Shown: positions 9,512 through 17,453 of the stretch, in pieces
Numbering within the stretch: the first letter of the stretch is position 1
Layout of the letters: the number at the start of each line of letters is the position of its first letter
Translations under genes and position numbers: made by a program
Source: Bacteroidales bacterium
Lineage (GTDB): Bacteria; Bacteroidota; Bacteroidia; Bacteroidales; Muribaculaceae
Direction: 5' to 3'
Length of the DNA stretch: 64,000 bases
NCBI GenBank assembly: GCA_900766975.1
Contig: CAAFXO010000001.1
Coordinates: forward strand, 3,467 to 67,466
The notes under the pieces: model-generated
The model's database searches: none
What the model was told of the DNA's origin: nothing
What the model saw: only the letters and a program-made list of their open reading frames with translations

Positions 9512-9869
9512 TTTGTTGTTTGGTTTAGATTGTGACTCTCTTCACTCTTATCGGTCTGCTCGATCTTAGTGTCGATTATCAAGGTTTTGATGTTAATTAA
9601 ATGATTGATTCGTTCGCTCCATACGGACATTTTTTTTGATTCGGAGCCAATTCGTCGGCTAAGATAATAAGTTTCGTTCGATTATGCAAATTTTTATAAA
9701 AACTCTATTTTTTTTTGTTGCTTTGTTGCAGTTTTACTCTCTTTTTTTTATATTTGCATTGTCAGTGGGTATTTACCCCTTTTTGCCATAGAGTTGGCGC
9801 TCTCTCCCCCGGGTTGACCCCCTGTTTTCTTATATTTTCTTGACATCTAAATCTATTACCATCTATAGT
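9512..9869. other. Divergent intergenic region between dsbD and iorA
   Basis: 358 bp without a gene I can support. It is AT-rich, with T-tracts, and holds the iorA promoter at 9726-9756. I found no convincing promoter for dsbD on the other strand. Confidence 0.5.
9726..9756 (+). promoter_or_regulatory. Bacteroidetes-type promoter of the iorAB operon
   Basis: TTG (9726-9728), 20-nt spacer, TATATTTG (9749-9756). The leader to ATG 9870 is about 105 nt long. Confidence 0.75.
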
Positions 9870-11492
9870 ATGAAAAATTCTCAACTCCTTCTGGGTGATG
9901 AGGCTCTTGCATTGGGTGCCATCTATGCAGGCCTCTCGGGTGCTTACGCTTATCCCGGTACTCCCTCTACTGAAATCCTTGAGTTTGTTCAGAAAAATCA
10001 GGTCGCTCGCGAGCGTAATCTCCATTCTCACTGGTCGTCCAACGAAAAGACTGCTCTCGAGCAGGCGCTCGGTATGTCGTTCTGCGGCAAGCGCTCGATC
10101 GTATCTATGAAGCATGTCGGCATGAATGTTGCCGCCGACCCATTCGTCAATTCCGCTATGACCGGCGCCAACGGCGGTATGCTCGTCATCGCTGCCGACG
10201 ACCCCTCGATGCACTCTTCACAGAATGAACAGGATTCTCGATTCTACGCCGATTTCGCTATGATCCCTGCTCTCGAACCCTCTTCGCAGCAGGAGGCTTA
10301 CGATATGGCTAAGTATGGCTTCGAACTCTCCGAACGTCTCGGCATCCCCGTGCTCACCCGCCTCGTGACTCGCCTTAGCCATTCCCGTGCCGTAGTTAAT
10401 GTCGAGGATACCCCGGCTCCCGAAAATTCCCTACATTATCCCGCCAACCCCAAGCAGTGGGTCCTCATGCCCGCTATGTCGAAGGTCCGAAATCGTGCAC
10501 TTATCGCCGACCAAGAACGCTTCGAGAAGGCCTCGGAGGAGTCTCCTTTTAATACTTATTTCGAGGGTCGCGACCATCGCCTCGGTGTCGTGGCAAGTGG
10601 TATCGCATATAATTATCTTATGGAGTGCTTCCAGGGTAATTGCCCATTCCCCCTCCTTAAGATATCTCAATATCCTCTCCCTTATAAGTCGCTGAAGAGA
10701 CTCTTCGATTCTTGCGATGCTCTGATCGTCGTGGAGGAGGGGCAACCTTTCATCGAGCAGAAGCTCATCGGCCTCGATCGCTCCGGCAAGAAGATATATG
10801 GCAAGTTCTCCGGTCATGTGGTCCGCGATGGCGAACTCAACCCCGACCTCGTGGCTGAGGCGTTCCGAAAGTTGATGCCTTCGGTCGATGGCGCTATCAA
10901 TTATCCCCGCCATGAGGCTGCCACCTCTGTCGTGGCTCGCCCACCGATGCTCTGCCAAGGTTGCGGCCACCGAGATGTATATGGCGCTCTGAATGACGCC
11001 CTCAAGAAGTTCGAGTCGCCCAAGGTGTTCGGCGATATCGGCTGCTATACACTCGGGTTCCTCAAGCCTTTCAATGCCATCGATACTTGCGTCGATATGG
11101 GTGCTTCTATCACTATGGCCAAGGGTGCCGCCGATGCCGGCCAGTTCCCTTCGCTCGCCATCATCGGTGACTCTACTTTCACCCATAGCGGCATGACAGG
11201 TCTCCTCGATGCCATCAATGAGAATAGCAATATCGTCGTGATCATCTCCGACAACCTTACCACCGGCATGACCGGAGGACAAGATTCCCAAGGCACCGGC
11301 AAGATCGAAGATATATGCCGCGGCCTCGGCGCTGACCCCGCCCATGTGCGCACCATCGATTCCCTCCCCAAGAACCATGATATCATGGTCGACCTCTTCT
11401 GCGAGGAAATCAATTACCCCGGCCTCTCGGTTATCGTCTCTCGTCGCGAGTGCATCCAGACTGCTCGTCGCCACGCTTCTAAAAAACAGTAG
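9870..11492 (+). CDS. iorA: Indolepyruvate:ferredoxin oxidoreductase, alpha subunit
   Basis: Thiamine-diphosphate enzyme that oxidatively decarboxylates aryl-pyruvates to aryl-acetyl-CoA, reducing ferredoxin. The N-terminal pyrimidine-binding region (AYPGTPSTEI) and SMKHVGMNVAADPF are typical. The C-terminal TPP site has LCQGCGHRDVYGAL and GDSTFTHSG ... DNLTTGMTGGQDS. I use ATG 9870; a frame-extending TTG at 9840 adds ten unlikely residues. The 540-aa protein stops shortly after the TPP domain, so the C-terminal 2[4Fe-4S] domain of classical (archaeal) IorA is absent. Followed 27 nt later by iorB, then an aminotransferase and a CoA-transferase, giving a peripheral aromatic amino-acid fermentation pathway. 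Confidence 0.93.
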   Translation: MKNSQLLLGDEALALGAIYAGLSGAYAYPGTPSTEILEFVQKNQVARERNLHSHWSSNEKTALEQALGMSFCGKRSIVSMKHVGMNVAADPFVNSAMTGANGGMLVIAADDPSMHSSQNEQDSRFYADFAMIPALEPSSQQEAYDMAKYGFELSERLGIPVLTRLVTRLSHSRAVVNVEDTPAPENSLHYPANPKQWVLMPAMSKVRNRALIADQERFEKASEESPFNTYFEGRDHRLGVVASGIAYNYLMECFQGNCPFPLLKISQYPLPYKSLKRLFDSCDALIVVEEGQPFIEQKLIGLDRSGKKIYGKFSGHVVRDGELNPDLVAEAFRKLMPSVDGAINYPRHEAATSVVARPPMLCQGCGHRDVYGALNDALKKFESPKVFGDIGCYTLGFLKPFNAIDTCVDMGASITMAKGAADAGQFPSLAIIGDSTFTHSGMTGLLDAINENSNIVVIISDNLTTGMTGGQDSQGTGKIEDICRGLGADPAHVRTIDSLPKNHDIMVDLFCEEINYPGLSVIVSRRECIQTARRHASKKQ

Positions 11493-11519
11493 TCCAACCC
11501 CTCTCAATTCAAGATTATC

Positions 11520-12107
11520 ATGAAATCAGATATAGTTCTCGCCGGCGTCGGAGGTCAAGGCATCCTCACGATCGCTACTATCCTCGGCAGCGCTGCCCTC
11601 GCCGACAATCTTTTCCTCAAACAAGCAGAAGTCCATGGCATGAGCCAACGTGGCGGCGATGTCCAGTCTAATCTCCGCCTCAGCTCGGACCCAATTTTCT
11701 CGGATCTGATCCCTCTCGGTGGCGCCGACCTGATCGTCTCCCTCGAGCCTATGGAGGCGCTCCGTTATATCCAATTCCTCTCTGCCGAGGGATGGATCGT
11801 TACTAACTCCGCTCCTTTCGTGAATATCGATAATTATCCCGAGATGGAGGCGATCGCTCAGGAACTCGCCAAGCATCCCCATGTCGTGTCGTTCGATATG
11901 GATGAACTCGCCAAGGAGGTCGCTTCGGCGCGTAGCTCTAACCTCGTGCTCCTCGGCGCCGCTTCTCCTTTCATCGAAATGGATGTCCAGAAAATAGAAG
12001 CCGCTATCCATAATCTCTTCGCTCCCAAGGGCGAGAAGATCGTCGAGGCTAATATCTCCGCTTTCAGAGCCGGCCGCGAACACGCTCTGCAGATCGCAGG
12101 CCGCTAA
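11520..12107 (+). CDS. iorB: Indolepyruvate oxidoreductase, beta subunit
   Basis: Gamma-type subunit of the 2-oxoacid:ferredoxin oxidoreductase family, partner of IorA. It opens with the nucleotide-fold signature VLAGVGGQGILTIATILG and has the conserved QAEVHGMSQRGGDVQS. Its 195-aa length is normal for IorB. It carries no Fe-S motif, so within this operon no subunit with a cluster is visible. Confidence 0.93.
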   Translation: MKSDIVLAGVGGQGILTIATILGSAALADNLFLKQAEVHGMSQRGGDVQSNLRLSSDPIFSDLIPLGGADLIVSLEPMEALRYIQFLSAEGWIVTNSAPFVNIDNYPEMEAIAQELAKHPHVVSFDMDELAKEVASARSSNLVLLGAASPFIEMDVQKIEAAIHNLFAPKGEKIVEANISAFRAGREHALQIAGR

Positions 12108-12203
12108 CCGTTCAGTCTTATCTGCATTATTACTTCACTGCCGATCTTCCTCTCTCCCCTCTCCTTTTTTACACCTTGTTTCTTCTATACCATCTTCACT
12201 ACC

Positions 12204-13514
12204 ATGTTCCCTATTTCCAACGATACTTTTGATGCCGCCGTCGAGCGACTCAATATATTGGATGTCGACAATGCTACCATCCGCCAAATTTGCTCCCTCG
12301 CCGGTGAACTCGAAAAGGAGGCCGGCCAACCTATGGTCCATCTCGAAATCGGTAACCCCGGACTCGAGGCGGAAGCCATCGGCGTGAAGGCTGAAATGGA
12401 GGCTCTCGCTTCAGGCATCGCCAATCAGTATCCTCCCATCACCGGCATCCCTCAGCTCAAGAAGGCCGGTTCGAATTTCATCAAGGCTTTCCTCGATATC
12501 GATATCGCACCCAAGGGCATTATCCCTACCGTCGGATCTATGCAGGCCGCTTTTACTCTCCAGCTCCTCCTCTCGCAGAGAACCGAAGGTAAGAACAAGA
12601 TGCTGTACCTCAACCCCGGTTTCCCCGCACATTTCACTCAGACTCGTACCCTCGACATACCCTCGGAGGCTTTCGATATATACAGCTATCGCGGTGAAGC
12701 CCTCGAAGCCAAACTCGAGTCTATCCTCTCTAAGGGAGATATCTCCGGTATCCTCTATAACAATCCCAACAACCCCGCTTGGACCAATCTCACCGAAACC
12801 GAACTTGAGATCATCGGCCGCCTCGCCACCAAGTATGACTGCATCGTGCTCGAGGACCTCGCTTATTTCGGCATGGATTTCCGCACCGACATCAGCTGCC
12901 CCGGCGTGCCCCCATTCGGCTCGACTGTGGCCCGTTATACCGACAATTATATCCTCCTGCTCTCCGCTTCCAAGATCTTCAGCTATGCCGGCCAGCGCGT
13001 AGCCCTCGTCTGCATCGGAGATAATCTATATGGCCGAAAGTTCGATGCTCTGAAGAAAAGATATAATATGCCCGCTTTCGGCGACGCCTATATCTTCGGT
13101 ATACTTTATTGCGCATCTTCCGGTACTGCTCATTCCGCTCAGTTCGCTTTCGCTGCAATGCTTCAAGCTGCTGCCAACGGTGAACTCAAGTTCATCGAAC
13201 ATTGCTCGGAATATGGCCGCCGTGCCTCCATCGTCAAACCAATGTTCACCCGCAATGGTTTTAATATTGTATACGATATGGATGGCGATCAGCCCATCGC
13301 CGACGGGTTCTTCTTTACCATCAGTTATCCCGGCATGTCGGGTGCTGATCTCCAGAAGGAACTCATGAAGTATGGCGTATCTTCCATCTCTCTGAAGACC
13401 ACCGGCTCCGTTCAGGAGGGCATCCGCGGTTGCGTCTCCATGATATCTACCTCCGATGATTTCGCCCGCCTCGAGTCTTATCTCCAGGCTTTCCATCGCG
13501 ATCATCCCTTCTAA
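12204..13514 (+). CDS. PLP-dependent class I/II aminotransferase, probably aromatic
   Basis: Fold-type I aminotransferase of 436 residues. Visible landmarks are the NNPNNPAW asparagine block (about 186-193), the Asp/Tyr pair in VLEDLAYFGMDF (218/221) and the Schiff-base lysine in LLSASKIFS (K257), followed by AGQRVAL. In this context it most likely supplies aryl-pyruvates from Phe, Tyr or Trp for IorAB. Substrate preference is inferred from neighbours only; the family also includes aspartate and alanine aminotransferases. The 96-bp gap after iorB shows no terminator. Confidence 0.88.
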   Translation: MFPISNDTFDAAVERLNILDVDNATIRQICSLAGELEKEAGQPMVHLEIGNPGLEAEAIGVKAEMEALASGIANQYPPITGIPQLKKAGSNFIKAFLDIDIAPKGIIPTVGSMQAAFTLQLLLSQRTEGKNKMLYLNPGFPAHFTQTRTLDIPSEAFDIYSYRGEALEAKLESILSKGDISGILYNNPNNPAWTNLTETELEIIGRLATKYDCIVLEDLAYFGMDFRTDISCPGVPPFGSTVARYTDNYILLLSASKIFSYAGQRVALVCIGDNLYGRKFDALKKRYNMPAFGDAYIFGILYCASSGTAHSAQFAFAAMLQAAANGELKFIEHCSEYGRRASIVKPMFTRNGFNIVYDMDGDQPIADGFFFTISYPGMSGADLQKELMKYGVSSISLKTTGSVQEGIRGCVSMISTSDDFARLESYLQAFHRDHPF

Positions 13515-13550
13515 TCCTTTTATTATTAACCCCCATCGGCTTTTATCGTT

Positions 13551-14867
13551 ATGTCTGTTCATAATATTAAGTTCGTCTCGGCTCAAGAGGCTGTCAGCAT
13601 CATCAAGAGTGGCGATTTTGTCTATCTCCAAGGCTCTACCTCCACCCCCGAAGAACTCGAACTTGCCCTCGCCAATCGTGGCTCCGAACTCAAGAATGTA
13701 ACCATCTATACCGGCTTCGGCGTCTGCCGTGGCAAGTCCCCGCTTTGCCGACCTGAGTATAAGGATGCCTTCAATATCAATTCTTTCTTCGTCAATAATT
13801 CTTTCCGCGATTGGATCAATGAGGGTTATGGATCCACCACCCCCTGTTTCCTTAGCGAGGTGCCTCGCCTCATCCGTCAGGATTATTGGCCTGTCAATGT
13901 TGCCCTGCTCAATTGCTCTCTCCCCAATGAGGAGGGGTATGTAAGCTTCGGCGTCTCCGGCGACGTGGCTTGCTCGGCTGTCGAACGTGCCGACCGCATT
14001 ATCGCGCAGATCAACCCCAATATGCCCTTCTCTTACGGCGACCCGGTGGTCCATCTCTCACGCATCAATGCTTGCGTACGCTCCGAAACGCCCCTGGTCG
14101 AAGTGCCTACACCCACTCCCACCGAGGCGGAAGTCCGAATCGGTCAACTCATCGCTCAGCATATCCCCGATGGCGCTACGCTCCAGATCGGCGTCGGAGG
14201 TATCCCCAATGCCGTCATCAGCGCTCTGGCTGACCATCAGCACCTCGGCCTCCACACTGAGGCAATGACCGACGGCGTCCTCCCCCTGCTCGAGAAGGGT
14301 GTCATCGACAATTCGCTCAAGAAAATACTCCCCGGCAAGTCGGTGGCTTCTCTCGCTCTCGGCTCTAAAGCTCTCTATGATTATATGGATGGTAATAAGG
14401 ATATCGTGTTCCGCGATGTCGCGTGGACCAACGACCCTTACGTCATCGGCGCCAACCCCAAGGTCATGTCGATCAATTCTTGCCTCGAAATAGACCTCAC
14501 CGGACAAATCTGTGCCGACTCGATCGGCCCCAGAATCTTCTCCGGTGTCGGCGGCCAGCATGACTTCGTGTTCGGTTCTTCTCTCTCCGAAGGGGGCATC
14601 TCTTTCCTCGCTATGCTCGCCACCACCGCCAAGGGCCTCAATAAGATCAAACCTTTCCTCACCGAGGGCGCAGGCGTCGTTACCACTCGTTTCCAAACAC
14701 ATTTCGTCGTAACCGAGTATGGCGCTGTCAATCTCCGGGGAAAGTCGATGGCAGAGCGTGCACGCCTCCTGATTTCGATCGCTGCTCCCCAATTCCGCGA
14801 GGAGCTCGAAAAAGCCGCTTTCCAACGATTCGGCCACGCCTTCTCCTCTTTCCATCCTCTAAGCTAA
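13551..14867 (+). CDS. Acetyl-CoA hydrolase/transferase family CoA-transferase
   Basis: 438-aa member of the family containing 4-hydroxybutyrate CoA-transferase and succinyl-CoA:acetate CoA-transferase. GVGGIPNAV, LGLHTEAMTDG (the Glu, residue 237, matches the family's catalytic glutamate position) and SINSCLEIDLTGQICADSIG are diagnostic. In this operon it probably exchanges CoA between aryl-acetyl-CoA and acetate, releasing aryl-acetate and saving the thioester as acetyl-CoA. That assignment is inferred from context. Last gene of the operon, followed by the terminator at 14963. Confidence 0.88.
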   Translation: MSVHNIKFVSAQEAVSIIKSGDFVYLQGSTSTPEELELALANRGSELKNVTIYTGFGVCRGKSPLCRPEYKDAFNINSFFVNNSFRDWINEGYGSTTPCFLSEVPRLIRQDYWPVNVALLNCSLPNEEGYVSFGVSGDVACSAVERADRIIAQINPNMPFSYGDPVVHLSRINACVRSETPLVEVPTPTPTEAEVRIGQLIAQHIPDGATLQIGVGGIPNAVISALADHQHLGLHTEAMTDGVLPLLEKGVIDNSLKKILPGKSVASLALGSKALYDYMDGNKDIVFRDVAWTNDPYVIGANPKVMSINSCLEIDLTGQICADSIGPRIFSGVGGQHDFVFGSSLSEGGISFLAMLATTAKGLNKIKPFLTEGAGVVTTRFQTHFVVTEYGAVNLRGKSMAERARLLISIAAPQFREELEKAAFQRFGHAFSSFHPLS

Positions 14868-14893
14868 GACCCTCCCCTCCCTCCCGGCTTGAG

Positions 14894-14926
14894 CCTACTG
14901 TTCTCGCCGATTCCATCGGCGAGCCC
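14894..14926. repeat. Short palindromic repeat (REP-like), intergenic copy
   Basis: 33 nt, CCTACTGTT then a perfect 9-bp hairpin CTCGCCGAT-TCC-ATCGGCGAG and CCC. The same unit recurs at 37559-37591 with a compensatory C-G to G-C swap in the stem. Confidence 0.75.
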
Positions 14927-14962
14927 CTCTAAGCTAATTCTTCTCTATATCTCATCTCGTTC

Positions 14963-15010
14963 CTCCTCACCCGCGGATCCTTTACGACTCTCGGGTGAGG
15001 AGATTTTTTA
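14963..15010 (+). terminator. Intrinsic terminator of the iorAB-aminotransferase-CoA-transferase operon
   Basis: Eleven-bp stem CTCCTCACCCG/CGGGTGAGGAG (14963-14973 with 14992-15002) followed by ATTTTTT. Confidence 0.88.
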
Positions 15011-15113
15011 TCCCCTTTCGGTCGAATTTTTTTATCCCTCTCTGATGCAATAATCTCCGATACTTTCCGTTACTATAAAGTGTTATTGTGTAAACACCCC
15101 TCGACTCTCTCCT

Positions 15114-15171
15114 CTCTCTTCCACGACTCTCTCCTCCGCGATTCTCTCTCCTCTCTTCCACGACTCTCTCC
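15114..15171 (+). repeat. 21-bp direct repeat in the leader of the CDF gene
   Basis: CTCTCTTCCACGACTCTCTC plus one C occurs at 15114-15134 and again at 15151-15171, within a CT-only stretch just before the CDF start. Confidence 0.8.
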
Positions 15172-15193
15172 GGTTTATTTAAAAAATTCCCGT

Positions 15194-16132
15194 ATGTCTC
15201 ATCATCATCATCATCACGCCGACTCTCTCTTGCGATCTATCCCCGATGAGGGTAGCAGTCAGGCGCGTGCCATCCGACGTGTGGTCCGCATCGGATGTAT
15301 CATCAATTTTATCCTTATGGGCCTTAAACTCGGCGCCGGTTATTTCGGCCATTCCGAAGCCCTTTTCGCCGATGGATTCCATTCCCTCAATGATGTCGCT
15401 GCCGATATCATAATGCTCATATTCGTCGGCATCTCTTATCGCAACCCCGATCGCCGTTTCAATTATGGATATGGAAAGTTCGAAACTTTCTCCTCTTTCC
15501 TCATGTCTTCTCTCTTGCTCGTGATCTCTATCCTGATAGCCTTCGAAGCCGGGGAGTCGATCATCGCATATTTCAATGGTGAGGAACTCGACCAACCCGA
15601 TTTCTGGACCTTCGTCGTAGTTCTCTTCGCCATCTGCTGCAAGGAGGGGTTGTATCGCTTCTATTCCACCGTGGGAAGACGCGTTGATTCCAAAGCTCTC
15701 GTCGCCAACGCATGGCATCATCGCAGCGATGCCCTCGCTTCCGTGGCTACTCTCGTCGGAGTTTCTTGCGCACATTTCTTCGGCCCCGCCTTCCGAATTT
15801 TCGACCCGATTGCTTCGCTCGTCATCGCTTGCTTCATTTTTATCCCGGCTCTCAGACTATTCATCCCCTCCTTCGCCGAACTTATGGAACATTCCCTCCC
15901 CGAGGCGGATGTCGAGAAGGCGCGTGGCTTGATTTCCGAATCTCCCGATGTTAAAGAGATTGTGTCGATTCGGTCGCGCCGCAACGGCCATTTCCTATTC
16001 TTCGATATCGCTGTTAAGGTGGACCCCAACCTCTCTCTCAATGAGTGCCAGCAGATCTCCAAAGTGATTGAAGATGCTTTCCATAGAGATTTCTGCTCTC
16101 ATGTCACTCTTTCTTTCAGATTTTTTTCCTAA
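15194..16132 (+). CDS. Cation diffusion facilitator (CDF) metal efflux transporter
   Basis: Six-helix proton-coupled exporter of divalent metals such as Zn(II). I start it at ATG 15194, giving 312 aa; an upstream frame is only the CT-rich leader. The protein begins MSHHHHHHAD, a natural hexahistidine. Metal sites are visible in helix 2 (ADGFHSLNDVAAD) and helix 5 (NAWHHRSDALAS). The C-terminal cytoplasmic domain (about 225-312) carries further His/Asp residues (RSRRNGHFLFFDIAVKVD). The stop codon overlaps a promoter-like TAAATTTG for ddl. Which metal it moves is not determinable. Confidence 0.92.
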   Translation: MSHHHHHHADSLLRSIPDEGSSQARAIRRVVRIGCIINFILMGLKLGAGYFGHSEALFADGFHSLNDVAADIIMLIFVGISYRNPDRRFNYGYGKFETFSSFLMSSLLLVISILIAFEAGESIIAYFNGEELDQPDFWTFVVVLFAICCKEGLYRFYSTVGRRVDSKALVANAWHHRSDALASVATLVGVSCAHFFGPAFRIFDPIASLVIACFIFIPALRLFIPSFAELMEHSLPEADVEKARGLISESPDVKEIVSIRSRRNGHFLFFDIAVKVDPNLSLNECQQISKVIEDAFHRDFCSHVTLSFRFFS

Positions 16133-16137
16133 ATTTG
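16130..16137 (+). promoter_or_regulatory. Possible promoter (-7 motif) of the ddl operon
   Basis: TAAATTTG overlaps the CDF stop codon, about 80 nt before ddl. No TTG sits at the -33 spacing. Confidence 0.4.
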
Positions 16138-16217
16138 CACTTTGGAATAGACCGGCGTGCATACTCTGTCTCTTTTGATGCTTCTGTTGCATTCTCCCGG
16201 CCTAAAGTATTAGAATA

Positions 16218-17414
16218 ATGAAAACTAACGTAGCAGTATTTTTCGGAGGTCGTTCCGTCGAGCATGAGATCTCCGTGATTTCAGCCCTCCAGGCTATCAA
16301 TGCATTCGACCCGGATAAGTATAATATCATCCCTGTTTATATCTCTAAGCAGGGAAGATGGTTCACAGGTGATAACCTTCTGAATCTGAAGAATTATAAA
16401 AACCTCGATACCCTCACCGCTGAGGCTACCGAGGTGTTCATGCGCCCCGAATATGGCGATTACAACCTCTATCAGGCGAAAACGTCATTCCTCTCGCGTC
16501 GTAACCCCATAGTCGCTACTCTCCATGTCGCCATCCCCGTGCTCCATGGCACCAACGGCGAGGATGGTATCTTCGAAGGACTCCTCGAGACTATCGGCAT
16601 CCCTTTCGCCGGCTGTAACACCCTCTCTTCTGCCAATGGCATGGATAAAATCACCATGAAGATGATCCTTAACGCTGAGGGTATTCCCGTGGTGGACTAT
16701 GTCTGGTTCACCGACTGTCAGTGGAACGCCGGACATGATGAGATATTACAAAAAATCGAGTCCAAACTCGGTTACCCCGTTATCGTTAAGCCTGCCAACC
16801 TCGGATCTTCCGTCGGCATCGGCACTGCCGCCGACCGCGATGAACTCATCGAACGTATCAATAATGCCGAGAAGTTCTCACAGCGTATCATCGTCGAGCA
16901 CATGGTAGAGCAGCTCAAGGAGATCAACTGCTCCGTACTCGGTGACGCCGACGACCATATCAGCTCCGTATGCGAAGAGCCTATCAAGAGCGGTAAGTTC
17001 CTATCTTACGAAGATAAGTATATGGGCGGCACCAAGACCAACCAAGGCATGCAGTCCAGCGATAAGAGAATACCCGCCGAACTCCCCGAGCAGGTCAGCG
17101 ATCGTATCCGTTTCATCGCCGGCGAAACCTTCAGAGTCCTCTCTTGCCATGGCGTAAGCCGCGTAGATGTCATGATCGATGAGAAGGATAATGCCATCTA
17201 TGTCAATGAGATCAATACCATCCCCGGATCTCTCTCTTTCTATCTCTGGGAAGCATCCGGGATTTCCTTCACTCAACTGATGGATCGACTCGTCGCTCTC
17301 GCTCTCAAGCGCAAACGCGCCACCGATCGCAAGACTTTCACCTACGATCGTAATATCTTCGCCCTCGGCGGCGGCACTAAGGGTGCTAAAGGTGCCAAGG
17401 GCTCAAAAATGTAA
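16218..17414 (+). CDS. ddl: D-alanine--D-alanine ligase
   Basis: ATP-grasp enzyme joining two D-Ala for peptidoglycan precursors. Clear Ddl landmarks: FFGGRSVEHEISVISA, IPVLHGTNGEDG, NLGSSVGIG, the substrate loop FLSYEDKYMGG and IYVNEINTIPGSLSFYLW. At 398 aa it is longer than E. coli DdlB. The last ~30 residues are a low-complexity Lys/Gly/Ala tail (TKGAKGAKGSKM) that looks dispensable. First of a probable operon with ileS (39-nt gap), lspA and a DUF4296 gene. Confidence 0.95.
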   Translation: MKTNVAVFFGGRSVEHEISVISALQAINAFDPDKYNIIPVYISKQGRWFTGDNLLNLKNYKNLDTLTAEATEVFMRPEYGDYNLYQAKTSFLSRRNPIVATLHVAIPVLHGTNGEDGIFEGLLETIGIPFAGCNTLSSANGMDKITMKMILNAEGIPVVDYVWFTDCQWNAGHDEILQKIESKLGYPVIVKPANLGSSVGIGTAADRDELIERINNAEKFSQRIIVEHMVEQLKEINCSVLGDADDHISSVCEEPIKSGKFLSYEDKYMGGTKTNQGMQSSDKRIPAELPEQVSDRIRFIAGETFRVLSCHGVSRVDVMIDEKDNAIYVNEINTIPGSLSFYLWEASGISFTQLMDRLVALALKRKRATDRKTFTYDRNIFALGGGTKGAKGAKGSKM

Positions 17415-17453
17415 TATGATACCCCTGTATAATTTATTCATATCCTCCATTTT

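Noticed and set aside
11526..12083. Long minus-strand frames opposite iorA, iorB, the CoA-transferase, ileS and glnS
   Set aside because: They are antisense shadows created by the strong C-ending codon use of the plus-strand genes; their translations are acidic and lack domains.
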